Shown here in pieces: positions 1 to 10,300 of a DNA stretch of 64,000 nucleotides. Each line of letters starts with the position of its first letter. The stretch's first letter is position 1. The DNA is from Klebsormidium nitens (lineage: Eukaryota > Streptophyta > Klebsormidiophyceae > Klebsormidiales > Klebsormidiaceae): contig DF237266.1 in assembly GCA_000708835.1 (NCBI GenBank), positions 1 through 64,000 on the forward strand. Direction: 5' to 3'. Under the pieces are notes generated by a model. It was not told the DNA's origin. It did not search any database and saw only the letters and a list, made by a program, of their open reading frames with translations. Made by a program: the position numbers and the translations under genes.

Positions 1-1242
1 ACCCATTTATACCGGGCTCGTGTGTGTGTGATCTTATTTATGTTTGTCCTCAAGATGCCCCGAAGATGATGCCCCGGTAGCCTCCGTAGGATCCCGTTTA
101 ACCGGGTCCACCTATTATGGTTTTTGCAATTTACCATAGACTGAACGGAGCGTTCACACCGAAGAACTTCCAATCGTGATAGGCAGTGTTACTAGCCGGA
201 CCACCAACCGGGCAAAGCTGTCCGGCAGAGTGAACCGCAGACCCTGCAGCACCGGGTGCCCACCGACCCGGGCGCTTCTCGGATACTGCTTAATAGACTG
301 CACCAGTCGACTGCTGAAACCACCCGGGCAGCGGCGCAGTCTGCGAAGTTACGTTATTATTGACACTTAAGGTACGAGAGAGGACATAGAGGAGTAGGTG
401 AGTGTAGACGGTGCCAATTAGCCAACCAAACTGCAGAGTTGGCCAAAACGTCTCTAAAGAACCTCCTAAAGAGGATTTTGGCCGCTGCAACTGGCCCTGT
501 AGATGCCATCATGATCATTCGTTCAGCTCCGGCACATGCTGCCATGATAGAAGTTGCATACATATAACCTCGGCGTCTAATTAAAGGCCGACCAATTGCA
601 CATGCTTGCCAGTGTACGTACCATACAACCCTGTCGTACACATGCATCGACGAAGAGTGTGCGTCAAATGGTAGAGCGGGGACCTCGCTATGATCAACTA
701 AGTTGGAAAACAACATTGTGAGGTCCTGCCGAAGGTCAGTGCCGCCCCTTGCCGCTGTCATGTTCACTAATTACCGTACCTGCATTTGATTTCGGCAGGT
801 TCGACGCCGATTAGTTAATTATGAAACTTTCAATTTTTTCGCGGCAGACCTAGCGTTACCTGCTAAAAAGAACCGTTATCGACCATTATCGCTTCAAAGT
901 ATTTTCCAGCGAATTTCGGCAGGGCAGGTAATTATTTATTTTTGGCCGAAATCAACTGCAGGTACGGTAGTGCACATATCATGCTGGAGTCCGGCATCTA
1001 TGAACATACATGCCGACCGCAGTACCAATCGAATTGGAAAAAGCAACGAAAGGTGGCTCTTGGCCGGGCCTGACCGGACACCGTCTCATCTCCTGCCGCA
1101 CTAGGCGCCTCCACGGCTGCCAGCAGAAAGCACTGCCAATTGATTGCGCAGGAAGATGGAACAGACTCCGACGGTTGCTGGAAGAGCAATACACAACTTC
1201 GACAACAAGGCTCAACTCTTACAATCCGGCCCCTCGCACCCG
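1..1242. other. Region without a recognised gene
   Basis: No reading frame in this stretch resembles a known protein. There is a short GT run near the start and several AT-rich patches around 800-960. The last ~240 bases are the downstream flank of the minus-strand acidic gene and may include its 3' UTR. I see no transposon ends or RNA gene. Confidence 0.4.
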
Positions 1243-2217
1243 TCACCTCCTCCGTCTATGCCGCGATTTGTCTTTGTTGCTGTCGCCGTCGCTGTCGCTT
1301 CCGCTCGACTCATATTCTCCCTTGTCCAGATTGAACGCGCGCCGCACCGGGACGTCATCGTCATCGTCCGAATCCGAGTCCGCTTGTCTCCGCTTCCGGC
1401 TGGGCTTTGTCCCGTCATATTCTTCGTTGTCCGAATCCAACGCGCGCCGCACCCGGACGTCCTCCTCATCGTCTGAATCCGAGTCCGCTTGTCTCCGCTT
1501 CCGGCTGGGCTTTGGCCGGAGCGGCCGCCGAAGCCGGTCCGCCCACCGTTTCCGCTTGGGTGACAAAACGCTCTTCGACTCTTCTTCCGCGTCTGATTTC
1601 CTGAAGTCCTCTCGTAGGAATTCGGCCATGAGGTCTGCCTCGTCCAGCTCATCCTCTATTTCGTATGCAGACTCGTCTTCCTGCTCTACTTTTTCCTCCT
1701 GCGCCGCTTCCCCGTCACTCGTCTCTAGCACGCCCATTCCTTCATCTGTTCGCCCGTCCTCATTCGCCATTACCACCTCCTCTTCTTCTTCGTCCCCTTC
1801 GTTGCGACCTCGTTCCTCGTCAAACTCCTCAAACTCAGTTTTCTCCAATTCCGACTCTAGCCGTGTTTCCAACGCATCCTCTTCCCCACCCGTCCCCTCA
1901 ACTTCTTCAGAAGGCTCTTCCTCCTCCGACTCCGATTCATCCTCTTCAGCTCCTTCATCGGCCCACTCTTCCTTCGACTCTGCCGCCAGATCTTTCTCCG
2001 TCTCTCCACTCTCTTCCGCTTCTGCTTCCAGCCCTTCTTCCTCGCTTCGCACCATCGCTTTCCGCTTCTTCGACGACTCCGGTGCGGGTTCCGGCCCCGC
2101 TTCCTTCCGGTACTCCGGCAGCTTTTTCCGCTCAGCGAGGCTGAGCGGACGCAGGTACATCTCCAGCCGGCCGCCGGCCTCCCGCGGGGGCTTGTTCACA
2201 GTGCCGTGACTTTCCAA
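1243..2217 (-). CDS. Highly acidic/basic low-complexity protein, C-terminal exon (5' end unresolved)
   Basis: This is one long open exon of 324 codons ending in TGA at 1243-1245. It begins just after a strong acceptor: a pyrimidine run plus ctgcag at 2218-2223 on the plus strand. The first ~40 residues look ordered and contain LESHGTVNKPP and YLRPLSLAERKKLPEYRK. The middle is dominated by Glu, Asp and Ser. The C-terminus alternates acidic runs with basic clusters such as KPSRKRRQ and ends in RHRRRR. Two copies of a ~35-residue unit (SRKRRQADSDSDD followed by VRRA) lie in the last third, with a 105-bp period. The composition suggests a nuclear, chromatin- or RNA-associated protein, but I do not recognise the family. 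I found no convincing starting exon in the ~480 bp before the IF-3 stop codon, so the model is partial. Confidence 0.55.
   Translation of the reverse strand: MESHGTVNKPPREAGGRLEMYLRPLSLAERKKLPEYRKEAGPEPAPESSKKRKAMVRSEEEGLEAEAEESGETEKDLAAESKEEWADEGAEEDESESEEEEPSEEVEGTGGEEDALETRLESELEKTEFEEFDEERGRNEGDEEEEEVVMANEDGRTDEGMGVLETSDGEAAQEEKVEQEDESAYEIEDELDEADLMAEFLREDFRKSDAEEESKSVLSPKRKRWADRLRRPLRPKPSRKRRQADSDSDDEEDVRVRRALDSDNEEYDGTKPSRKRRQADSDSDDDDDVPVRRAFNLDKGEYESSGSDSDGDSNKDKSRHRRRR
1334..1511 (-). repeat. 105-bp tandem duplication inside the acidic gene
   Basis: The sequence beginning aacgcgcgccgcac at 1334 recurs at 1439. The similarity runs through the block reading cgcttccggctgggcttt. The period of 105 bp equals 35 codons, so the coding frame is kept. 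The two protein copies differ slightly in the length of their Asp/Glu runs. Confidence 0.75.
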
Positions 2218-2700
2218 CTGCAGAAAGAAAAAGATTTCGGTGTCGAAAGGGTGCAACGCATGAGTCCTCCTTTCCTGGGGTTCAGGCGCTCAAAAAGCGG
2301 CAGAAAGCGTTACGCAGCAAAGGTAACGCTGATTTTGTAACGTCTTGTATTGCAAGGCAATCGCCCCTGTCATAAGCCGGCGGGCAAATGCTTCTGAAGC
2401 TTCGTCTGATCTTCTTTTTCCGCGGCCCAATCCCGGTCATAATGATGTAAATAAAGCAGCTGCATTACAGGAAGCGCACGCAGCCCGCCTGAGCAAAACA
2501 GGGGTAATAAGACAAACAGGAGCGGAATTGTCGGCGCCACACAGAGCTGGCAATCTTCGCAAGTCTGCAGTCACCTAAGCCCAGAAGAAATAAATGCTAC
2601 TGCAGGACTGCTTTCATAGGGAAAGACTTGCCCGCCGGTTGGGGTCAAGTACGCAATCTTGGGGCCTCTTCCATACCGCGAGACAGTCGGACAGGGGGCC

Positions 2701-5700
2701 TCAATAACATTCAAAAAACTTCGTCGGTTCGTCGTCTTGGGGCCATAAGCAGAAGGGAACCGCTGTGCCCTGAGGCTCAAACGAAGCCACGCTCTCCAAA
2801 GTGCGAGGCTTCATAGCGTATGCCGGAAGTATAAGCGATGGGCAGTCCTTACCAGTTTCAGCATCTCTGGCAGCAGCTGCAGCCCTATGTCCGCCCTCCG
2901 ATCGCCTTTCTTGAATTGCAAGAAGCACTGCGTTGGAGGGGGATTCGGCGGTTACGATGCGGATTTAGTAAGGGGTTAAGGTCCCTGCGCGGTTCTTTCA
3001 GAGGATTGAGAAATCACGTAAGGCGGCAAGTGGCGACACGTGGACAACAAACCAAAGCCTAAGCTTTCTAGTCCTCAAGAGACTTTTCGGAAGAGATTTC
3101 GGAATAAGACCCTCAATCGGTTATTCAAAACAGACCCCTACTCCGGTTAAACAACGACTACTTGTGATATAAGTGTCATCGTGAGAGTAACCAAAAAATC
3201 CATATCGAAAAGATTTGAACGTTGACGATGCCAGTGTCCGTAATGTCAAATGAACTCGACGGACTTCGTTAGGAATGAGACGTTACAGCATGTACAGAAG
3301 AATCCATGGGGAAGCAGCATTCGAAGGCTTCAGGCGGAATGAAATAAACGGAGGGTTTTCGAAGAGCTCTTAAGTGTCTGCTTCAAGCATCAGATCGGGT
3401 CTGGCAAGAGGCTCGAAAGGCTCACCCTAACTTGGTAACCCAAGGCCAGATGCTCTTTTGCTGTGCGCGCCTTCATTTCCATGTCGCGATAATCCTGCGA
3501 GAGAACCCTCACTCGGGATTGACCTGGATGCTTCTCAACTCACATTATCTTCGAACGAGGTCGTCTTTCAATGGAGACGAAGCACTTCTGCGACGGAGGT
3601 GTTCGACCTTGACGCAAATGAGCGCTCCAACATGAGCAACTGCCGACTCTGAAGACGTGCCAAAGTCACGAGACATATACGACGGGTCTGACGGCCCGTT
3701 GAATTTACTGCTTGTCATTTTCAGAACCGTGGTAAAAGGTCGCTGAACATTTCCACTGAAAAGATGTCTTCCGAAGTTTGACAACGGTCTGAAGCTCAGC
3801 ACTGCAGCAGATCGCCTGTTGATGTCAGACAAGTGGGCGCATAATTCCAACAGAGAAACGTGCGCGATGACGCGGGTGCAAAGGATAAATGTTTCCATGT
3901 TTGTACTGCAGCATGATCCGACTTGATGATTTGGTTATAAACTATAAACTGGGAAAGTATGAGAAGTGATGCGCAGGAAGACATACCGTCCGGGAGCTGA
4001 GGCGGATCTCCTTGACTATCTTCTCCCGCCGTTGTTCCAACTGCGAAACACCGCACAGGAATCGGAATAGAGCTTTCCGCGGGCCGAAAGCACGGCACGT
4101 CCCCAACGCCAACAAATCGAAATCGGATTCAACGCTCGAGCATTGCAGAACGAGGGTCAGGTCCTATCGGGTTTTCGCTCTGGTAAACGATTGAAGAGCG
4201 ATGCTTTTTGGCACTCGATGACTGTCCCTGGATCGAGAATTTCGGATTGCGGCGACCTTTGATCCGTTCATGATGTCAGCGCCGAATTGAAAGGCCCTCA
4301 GGGCCATCAGTATTGTCACGAGCTCCATTTGGCGGTCAGAACTCCTGATGAAAATCCCCTCGAGAAGAAGCTCATGCGCTGACATAGCCATGAATCCGTG
4401 AAAGACCTCGGAAACCTTCGATACTTGAGCCACATGATTTAATCTGAGTAAAGCTTGGAAATCTAGTGCTCCCACCTCCTGCTTCTTTCGGTCCTTCTCC
4501 TTCTTCTTGGCCTCGAACTTGAACTTTTTGTAGTCGACGAGCTTGCATACGGGGGGGTCCGAGCGGGCATTCACCTGCAGTGGGCCAAAGAGTGGCAGCT
4601 CTGGCGTGAATACCTTCGGAATTTAACCACCATACATGGTCAATCAATCTTAGGTGAGAGATTTTGAAGTTCCCTTTTAAGTGCGAGCAAGTGTACATGT
4701 CGAGATGGAAGATTTGCACCTGTGACACGTCATGCCACACCCGATGGCTTCTGAACTTGCTCGGCTGTACTTATCCCTGCATTGTCAGAGTCGCTCTCAA
4801 ACAGTACGTGACCGTTGCCACTTCACAAAAAGCCCAGGATGTAACGGTCAAGAGCTGACACACCCCACAAACATTACGTGAAATAAAATCATGTCCTGGA
4901 AGCAGTGGTTGTAGGCAGGACACAATCGGCACTCAGTAATGACTTCTTTAACCTCAACAATGGACGTAGCGTGTTGTGTGCATCCCTCATAAAACGAGAG
5001 CACGATCCCAGTGCACAAAACGTGTTCACCCCCTAACAAAGTTATAGATCGACAAAAGGTGTCGAACGCTCTTTGAGCTCGAAATTTCGAATCCGGATCG
5101 TCCTACATCTACCATTTTGATGTCTCACGAAGCGGTAAGATCAGACGAGCTTTCACAAGGACACACAAAAGCTGGGGTGTGATCGAGCTGTTCAGACTCG
5201 ACTTCAACGATGTCCTGGCCAGACTCACCTCAACAACATCCAACCCGGCTTTGCGTGCTCGGTTCAGGGCCTCTCCTATTGACACAACCTCGTGGCTCCC
5301 CCCTGCAAAGACCGCGCAGCCCAGGAACGGTGTCAAAACTCAATGAATAAGGTTAGGATTTTCCAAACAATCTGTACTACATCAATGGCTACCCAGTGCT
5401 AAGCGTTCCCAATCAAGGCATCCACCTTCTTGCTGAAGTCAGCAAAAGCTCACCTTCAGGATCGACCAGCCGCACCGTCGACGCAGTAATTGCCTCGTTC
5501 ACGCGCTGCTCGCCGTCTGTTGCCGCCGCCTTGGCTGCCCGCTTTTCCCGGTTGGCCAAACCCACTTTCCACGAGGGAATCGCTCTTGGCGCCGCCACTG
5601 ACCGCAACGGGATGCTATCAATATCTTCAGGATCTTCTTCTGGGATTGGTATTGCTTTCTTCCTCTCTTGGGGAGAACCGTCCTTACTGGGGGTCTCGGA

Positions 5701-6240
5701 AGCAGGCTTCTGGGGGGAGGCCTTTGAGGACTTCAAGATCTGTGCGAAAGAAACGCGGTTTGGACCAGGCTCCGAACGCCGCTGCAAGGAATCCGCCATT
5801 CCCATCCGTTTCTTCGCTACAGCCGGGTTTCGATCATCCCTGAGATCCTCCATCCTTGTGGCTCTCGCCGCTCTTCCCCCGTTCAGACTCTCCTGCTGAT
5901 TCACTGAGCCCTGGCCGTTTCTCCCAGTCCTCCGATCAGGCCCGCCATTCCTGCCGACCCATGAACTGCCAGAAGGCAGCTCCTGTGGTGACACCACCCC
6001 AAACCGCCTGTGTGAAGGTTTCTGTGCGATGGTCTCTCTTGCAGCAGAAGGGAGGGCAGCTTCAGGTGCTCTGGCCCCAATGGTCGCTGCTGGTCTGTCA
6101 GGCTGCGCATCTCTCTGTTGATTCTGCTCGGGCTGGGTCCCACGTTCAGGAGGGTTGAGGAGTTCCTCCAGAGGTTTCATTGGCCGGCGGGGGCGGGACC
6201 GGACGTTCGCAGAGGTCGCAAACGAGGCCTTGAAGAGAAG
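2701..6240 (-). CDS. Organellar translation initiation factor IF-3 (probably plastid)
   Basis: The minus-strand exons are 6240-5454, 5302-5229, 4574-4476, 4040-3987, 3494-3426 and 2927-2853, plus a last exon ending in TGA at 2701-2703. Joined in phase they give an IF-3 N domain (VRLVDPEGGSHEVVSIGEAL, then DPPVCKLVDYKKFKFE), a basic Lys-rich linker, and a C domain (IVKEIRLSSRT, then MKARTAKEHLALGYQVR and a FKKGDRR strand). IF-3 keeps ribosomal subunits apart and checks start-codon pairing. A ~240-residue Pro/Ser/Arg-rich extension precedes the N domain, as in plastid IF-3. The stretch FKASFATSANVRSR just after the acceptor at 6241 looks like part of a transit peptide, so a further 5' exon is likely. 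The last acceptor is uncertain: starts at 2793 or 2769 both keep phase, and the terminal residues are divergent from family norms. Confidence 0.85.
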
Positions 6241-6390
6241 CTGCAGCGGTGCACATACGGATTGAAAACTTGGTTCGAGAGCAACCCATACGCATCTGGA
6301 TTAGGGACGTAGGGCCACTAGGATCATCAGAACTGCTAGCAATGTCCAATTGAGTAGATTTGGAGCAGGTGACAGGCCTGGTTTGTCCAA

Positions 6391-6891
6391 TTAATAGCTC
6401 CCAGATCTTGAACATTTGCCACCAATAGCAGCTTCAACACCCGAAACAACCTTGCGGATTTCCCGAGCATCCTGCAGAGTGCATCATCAAAAATATATGA
6501 TTCCATCAAAAGCATTAAACAGTACTGATCTACTTGCAGAGAGAAAATTTTTCAAGAGTCATGTGTATCTGACCTGTGTGTCATTTGTAAGGTGGCCCCC
6601 AAGACGGTGCGTCCTATGGGTCAACACAAAGAGTGGGGCCCCACCACATGAGTATGCAACACTTGCAATTGGCACTTGATTTTCAACCATCTCTACTTCG
6701 AGCGCTTCTCCCAAAAGTGGTGTAGTTCTCTCTGGCCGACCCCCCACTTGTGCAGTGCAGAAGAACGCATTTTGGCTTGGCAGAGTAAGCACAGACGGAG
6801 GTCGCCACTTCTCAGCATTGTTCCTCAGCCTGGGGACTGGGCCACGCATTTGCGCAACGACCCGCCACAGGTCACATAAGAAGCGCCCCAT
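6391..6891 (-). CDS. Small two-exon hypothetical protein
   Basis: There are two exons, 6891-6574 and 6471-6391. The donor is cag/gtcaga and the acceptor is ctctgcag. The junction is phase 0 on both sides, and the product is 132 aa ending in TAA. The protein contains VPIASVAYSCGGAPLFVLTHR, faintly like the core strand of FMN-binding split-barrel (PNPOx-like) proteins. The second exon (DAREIRKVVSGVEAA) does not extend that match. I do not assign a function. The gene lies between the IF-3 5' region and the divergent OXA gene, 440 bp from the OXA start. An alternative is that these exons are leader exons of IF-3, although the in-frame TAA argues against it. Confidence 0.4.
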
Positions 6892-7331
6892 TGGCTTTGG
6901 CTTGCTGCTTTTGTGTGGATCTGTTCCGCTTGCACTTCTAGCTTATGAGCTTCTGAGAAGAGCAAGAGGACTCTGCAGATAGAAACGCCTTCAAAGCTGC
7001 AATCGATGAGAGCAGACTGGGCCCGCGCAAGTATTAGATGCCAATACCATTTCAATATTTAAGCATCAGCCTGGCATAAGAATATGCTTGCTTCTGCAAG
7101 CGCTCAAATTGCGCAGCGCCATTGCACGAACGCCATATTGACCAATGCTGGCCTTGGTCGGACAGAAAGAGCTAGAAACTAGATCGACTGCATAAAACTC
7201 AAATTTCGCTGAGCACTCCTGAAAAAGGTTCGTCAACTTCAAGTTCAAGCATGACATTGAGAGGTCGGATTCTCCCCCAGTCCGGGGCCCCAGAGCCAAA
7301 CCTCCTGATTGCCGGGTTTCTGGTGCCAGCA
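6892..7331. promoter_or_regulatory. Divergent intergenic region upstream of the OXA gene
   Basis: This 440-bp gap separates the starts of a minus-strand hypothetical gene and the plus-strand OXA gene, so it probably holds both promoters and leaders. An ATG at 7251 is in frame with the OXA coding sequence. I prefer the ATG at 7332 because it gives a clean mitochondrial presequence. No core promoter motif stands out. Confidence 0.4.
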
Positions 7332-10300
7332 ATGGCGCTTTTTCGAGGAGCTCTTCAAAGATCTGCCCTGAGGAGTCTGCCTGAATCCATATTTTTGCAA
7401 CTGTCCCCTTCTGGTTCCATCTCCAGCTGGCCGGACCTGAATGGGCAAAACACAGAGCAAGCAATCGCCGACAGCGGTTTTTTCCAAAATGAAGCCAGAA
7501 ACTCCACTGCGCCCAATGATTCTTGCAGTGCAAGTTCACAGTCCCTGGAGTGGTCCGAACGGCAGCAAATGCAGAAAGTATCCGAGCAGGAGTGCTCTGC
7601 ACTGGCACAGCATTGGGTTGCGTCGATGGAGACTGTAGCGAAAAGCTGCCACACAATAGAAGTTTATCGGCAATCTTTCATCGTTTCCAGCAAACAAGCA
7701 TCATCATCAAGGGAATGTCCTCTGGGAGACAAAGCCCTTGGAGCTTGGCGGTACCCTGGAGATCCTGAAGGAATGATGGCTTTGAGGCTTGGGTCTCCTT
7801 TCACTTCCGATGGCCGTGGTGGTCGAGCACGTTCATATCAGACAATCAGCGCTTCTCCTTTTCTTCCTTTTGGCAGTGACAGCCGGCGCTTCCACAGCAC
7901 CCCCCAGCAATCTAGTTGGTTCTGGCCATCCAAGGGGGGCGAGAGGCTCCCACCTTCATCTTCAGACGCACCCTTGCTACAAGACTCTGACCAAACACAT
8001 TCAGAAGGCACGTTTTTAGATGCTGAGAGGAACGTTGCAGAGCAGTTGTCTGACACTACCCAGGGAAGTCTGAAGGCGTTGAACCAGGAAGCACTGGAAA
8101 GCGCTCCAACGGCGGCTGGGTGGGGGGTTTGGAAGGCCTTAGCACCTGTCTCAGGGGCGATAGTGGTGGCGCTCGATGGGGTGCACTCTGTGACAGGCCT
8201 GCCCTGGTGAGGATTGACTCACTCTTATGGACTTAAACTAGTTCTTTCTCCCTAATTTACGTGAGAATAGGGAGAGAGAACCGCATCATCCAATCCTTCT
8301 GCTGAATCATGCTTCTTACCCTAAGCATCTTCTGCTGGGGGAGACCGAGCCATATGCTTGTTCAGCCTTTTAAGACTGTTTGGGCATTCGTTGGATCATC
8401 CATTTTTCCAAACTCAGCTCAATTTCAAGGGAAAGTTTTCTTTTGAAGAGCGCATTCCATGAAGTGGGCGGTAGCAAGCATGAGCAAAGTAGGGTGGGCT
8501 TGCTCCTAGTTCTAAGCTGCTCCAAAAGCATCCTGCAATGCATTTATGCACGATGAATGATGGACCCTTTGATGAAGTCAGTATTCCAACCTTGAGATCT
8601 GTCTTGCAGGTGGTCAACAATCATTGTTTCAACACTTCTGATGCGGTCTGTTCTTTTGCCTCTAGTCGCGGTCCAGATTCGGAAGACTGCGCAAATCGGC
8701 TCGCTATTTTCACAAGGTGAGATTCGACCTCAGTTGCGAAGATAACTTCGTCAACTTGCAGGCAGTCTGCATCAAGCACTTGCTTTGAGATATCCACCTG
8801 CAATACCTATTTTGAATCATCAACTGCGCGCTCATTGCCCAAGTTTGCTCTCAGCCGCTTCTGAACGACGTCCGTCTAGTCAGACTGTCTCGTTTACATC
8901 TCCTGCTAAGCTGATTATCACCCTGGATACTCATCGTGGAGTTAACGAGAAAGCAACTCCACTTTTGCAGTGCTCAAGCTAGGCGGTCCTGAGACGCCCT
9001 TTCTGACACAAGTCCAGAGGTTTGCTGCTGCCAGGCAAGCCACGAAGTGCCCCAACCCCGCCTGGTTCCTAGCAGTGCCAGCTGTCCAGGTAAGCAAAAA
9101 CGTTATGAATTTCTTTGTCTCAATCTGACAGCTTTGGACACTGTTCAATACAATCACGGAGTTCGTGGCTGTAGCGCTCCTTCTCTGCCTTTCGATCCCA
9201 TGGAAGAGTGAGTCCAGCTTTTGGAAACGACTTGCAAAGCATTTACCTGCGATGTTGGGATCGAATCGAGTGAGGCGACTCAGTCCGTAAGATGCAATCA
9301 TTTCGAAGCAGCGAGCTCTCATGCCTTTTCAAGGGTATCCTTATGCACCTCCAACGCTTCTCCTTGGTGCAGATTCCCATCTTCGTTTCATCCATGCTTG
9401 CACTGCGACAGATGACGGCAGAAGGCCATCCAGGCTTTGACACCGTAAGTGAGTCTCCCAGGACGCACCCTTTTCTACAAGTGGCTTGGTGTCAAGCGGC
9501 GGCTTGCGTTCTGGTCTCAGTGCAGTGAGTAACGTATGTCGCGAACAAGAGTGCCGTAGTTCCACATGGGCGTCGAGCCCCTATTCCGAGTTGCTCTCGC
9601 TCATCTGGTCCAACTTTTTTTCACAAACCCTGAGCCTGGTACAATTCGCTCTTAGCCGCCTTGCTTTTCTCGCTATGGTCCAACAATTTGTCTTGTTGCT
9701 GCTTCGTTACACTGGGATGCCCTGACTTCCCAATCGAAGGTTTAGTCCAGTTTGGAACGACTGACATGAAATTTCTGAGGATGGAGTTCCTGCTCTCTTC
9801 CTGCCCTGTTAAAGTCGAAACTCCAATCTGGCCTTAGCAGCTCAGTATAAGGTCCATCAGCCTGTGAGACATTATGTCATAGCTAACAAGAAACTATCCA
9901 CTAAGCAGCCTCTGAGTATTGTGGCGTCACGAATCATAAAGCGGCCTTTCTTTCAGAATACGATGCGCCTTTTTGGGGGTTTCTGAAGTAGCTGGTTCTT
10001 GACCAGGTGTACCGACTCGTTAATCGTATCAATTGCGCATATCGATTGGCAGTGAGGCAGTTCCCTGTTTCAATATCTTGGGGCCAGGAAATTCAGACGC
10101 CTCACAACCATTTCACTCTCAGGGGGGGATGCTGTGGTTCACCGACCTGACGCTCCCTGCCGGTCTCGGGCTGGAAGCGGCGATCTTTCCTGTTGCAATC
10201 GTCAGCCTCTATCTTAGTAACGTCCAGGTAAGCTTCCGTGTTATGTGACAAAGGGGTTCGTCGTAATTTTTGGAGCTCTTCGTTTCGCAGAGAGTAAACA

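Noticed and set aside
1010-2209. A 399-codon plus-strand frame very rich in Ser, Pro and Arg
   Set aside because: It is the exact antisense of the acidic minus-strand exon. Its Ser runs are simply the complement of the Glu/Asp codons, and it lacks any domain-like segment.
5396-5899. A 167-codon plus-strand frame
   Set aside because: It is antisense to the first IF-3 exon, whose splice junction and downstream family match are solid.
7066-7656. A 196-codon minus-strand frame
   Set aside because: It overlaps the first exon of the OXA gene, which continues in phase through 13 further exons. The minus frame has no similarity or splice support.
9133-9209. A hydrophobic frame (FVAVALLLCLSIPWK) considered as an OXA exon
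   Set aside because: Exon 3 ends in VPAVQ and the exon at 9373 begins IPIFV, which together reconstitute the conserved family motif. Including this stretch would interrupt that motif.
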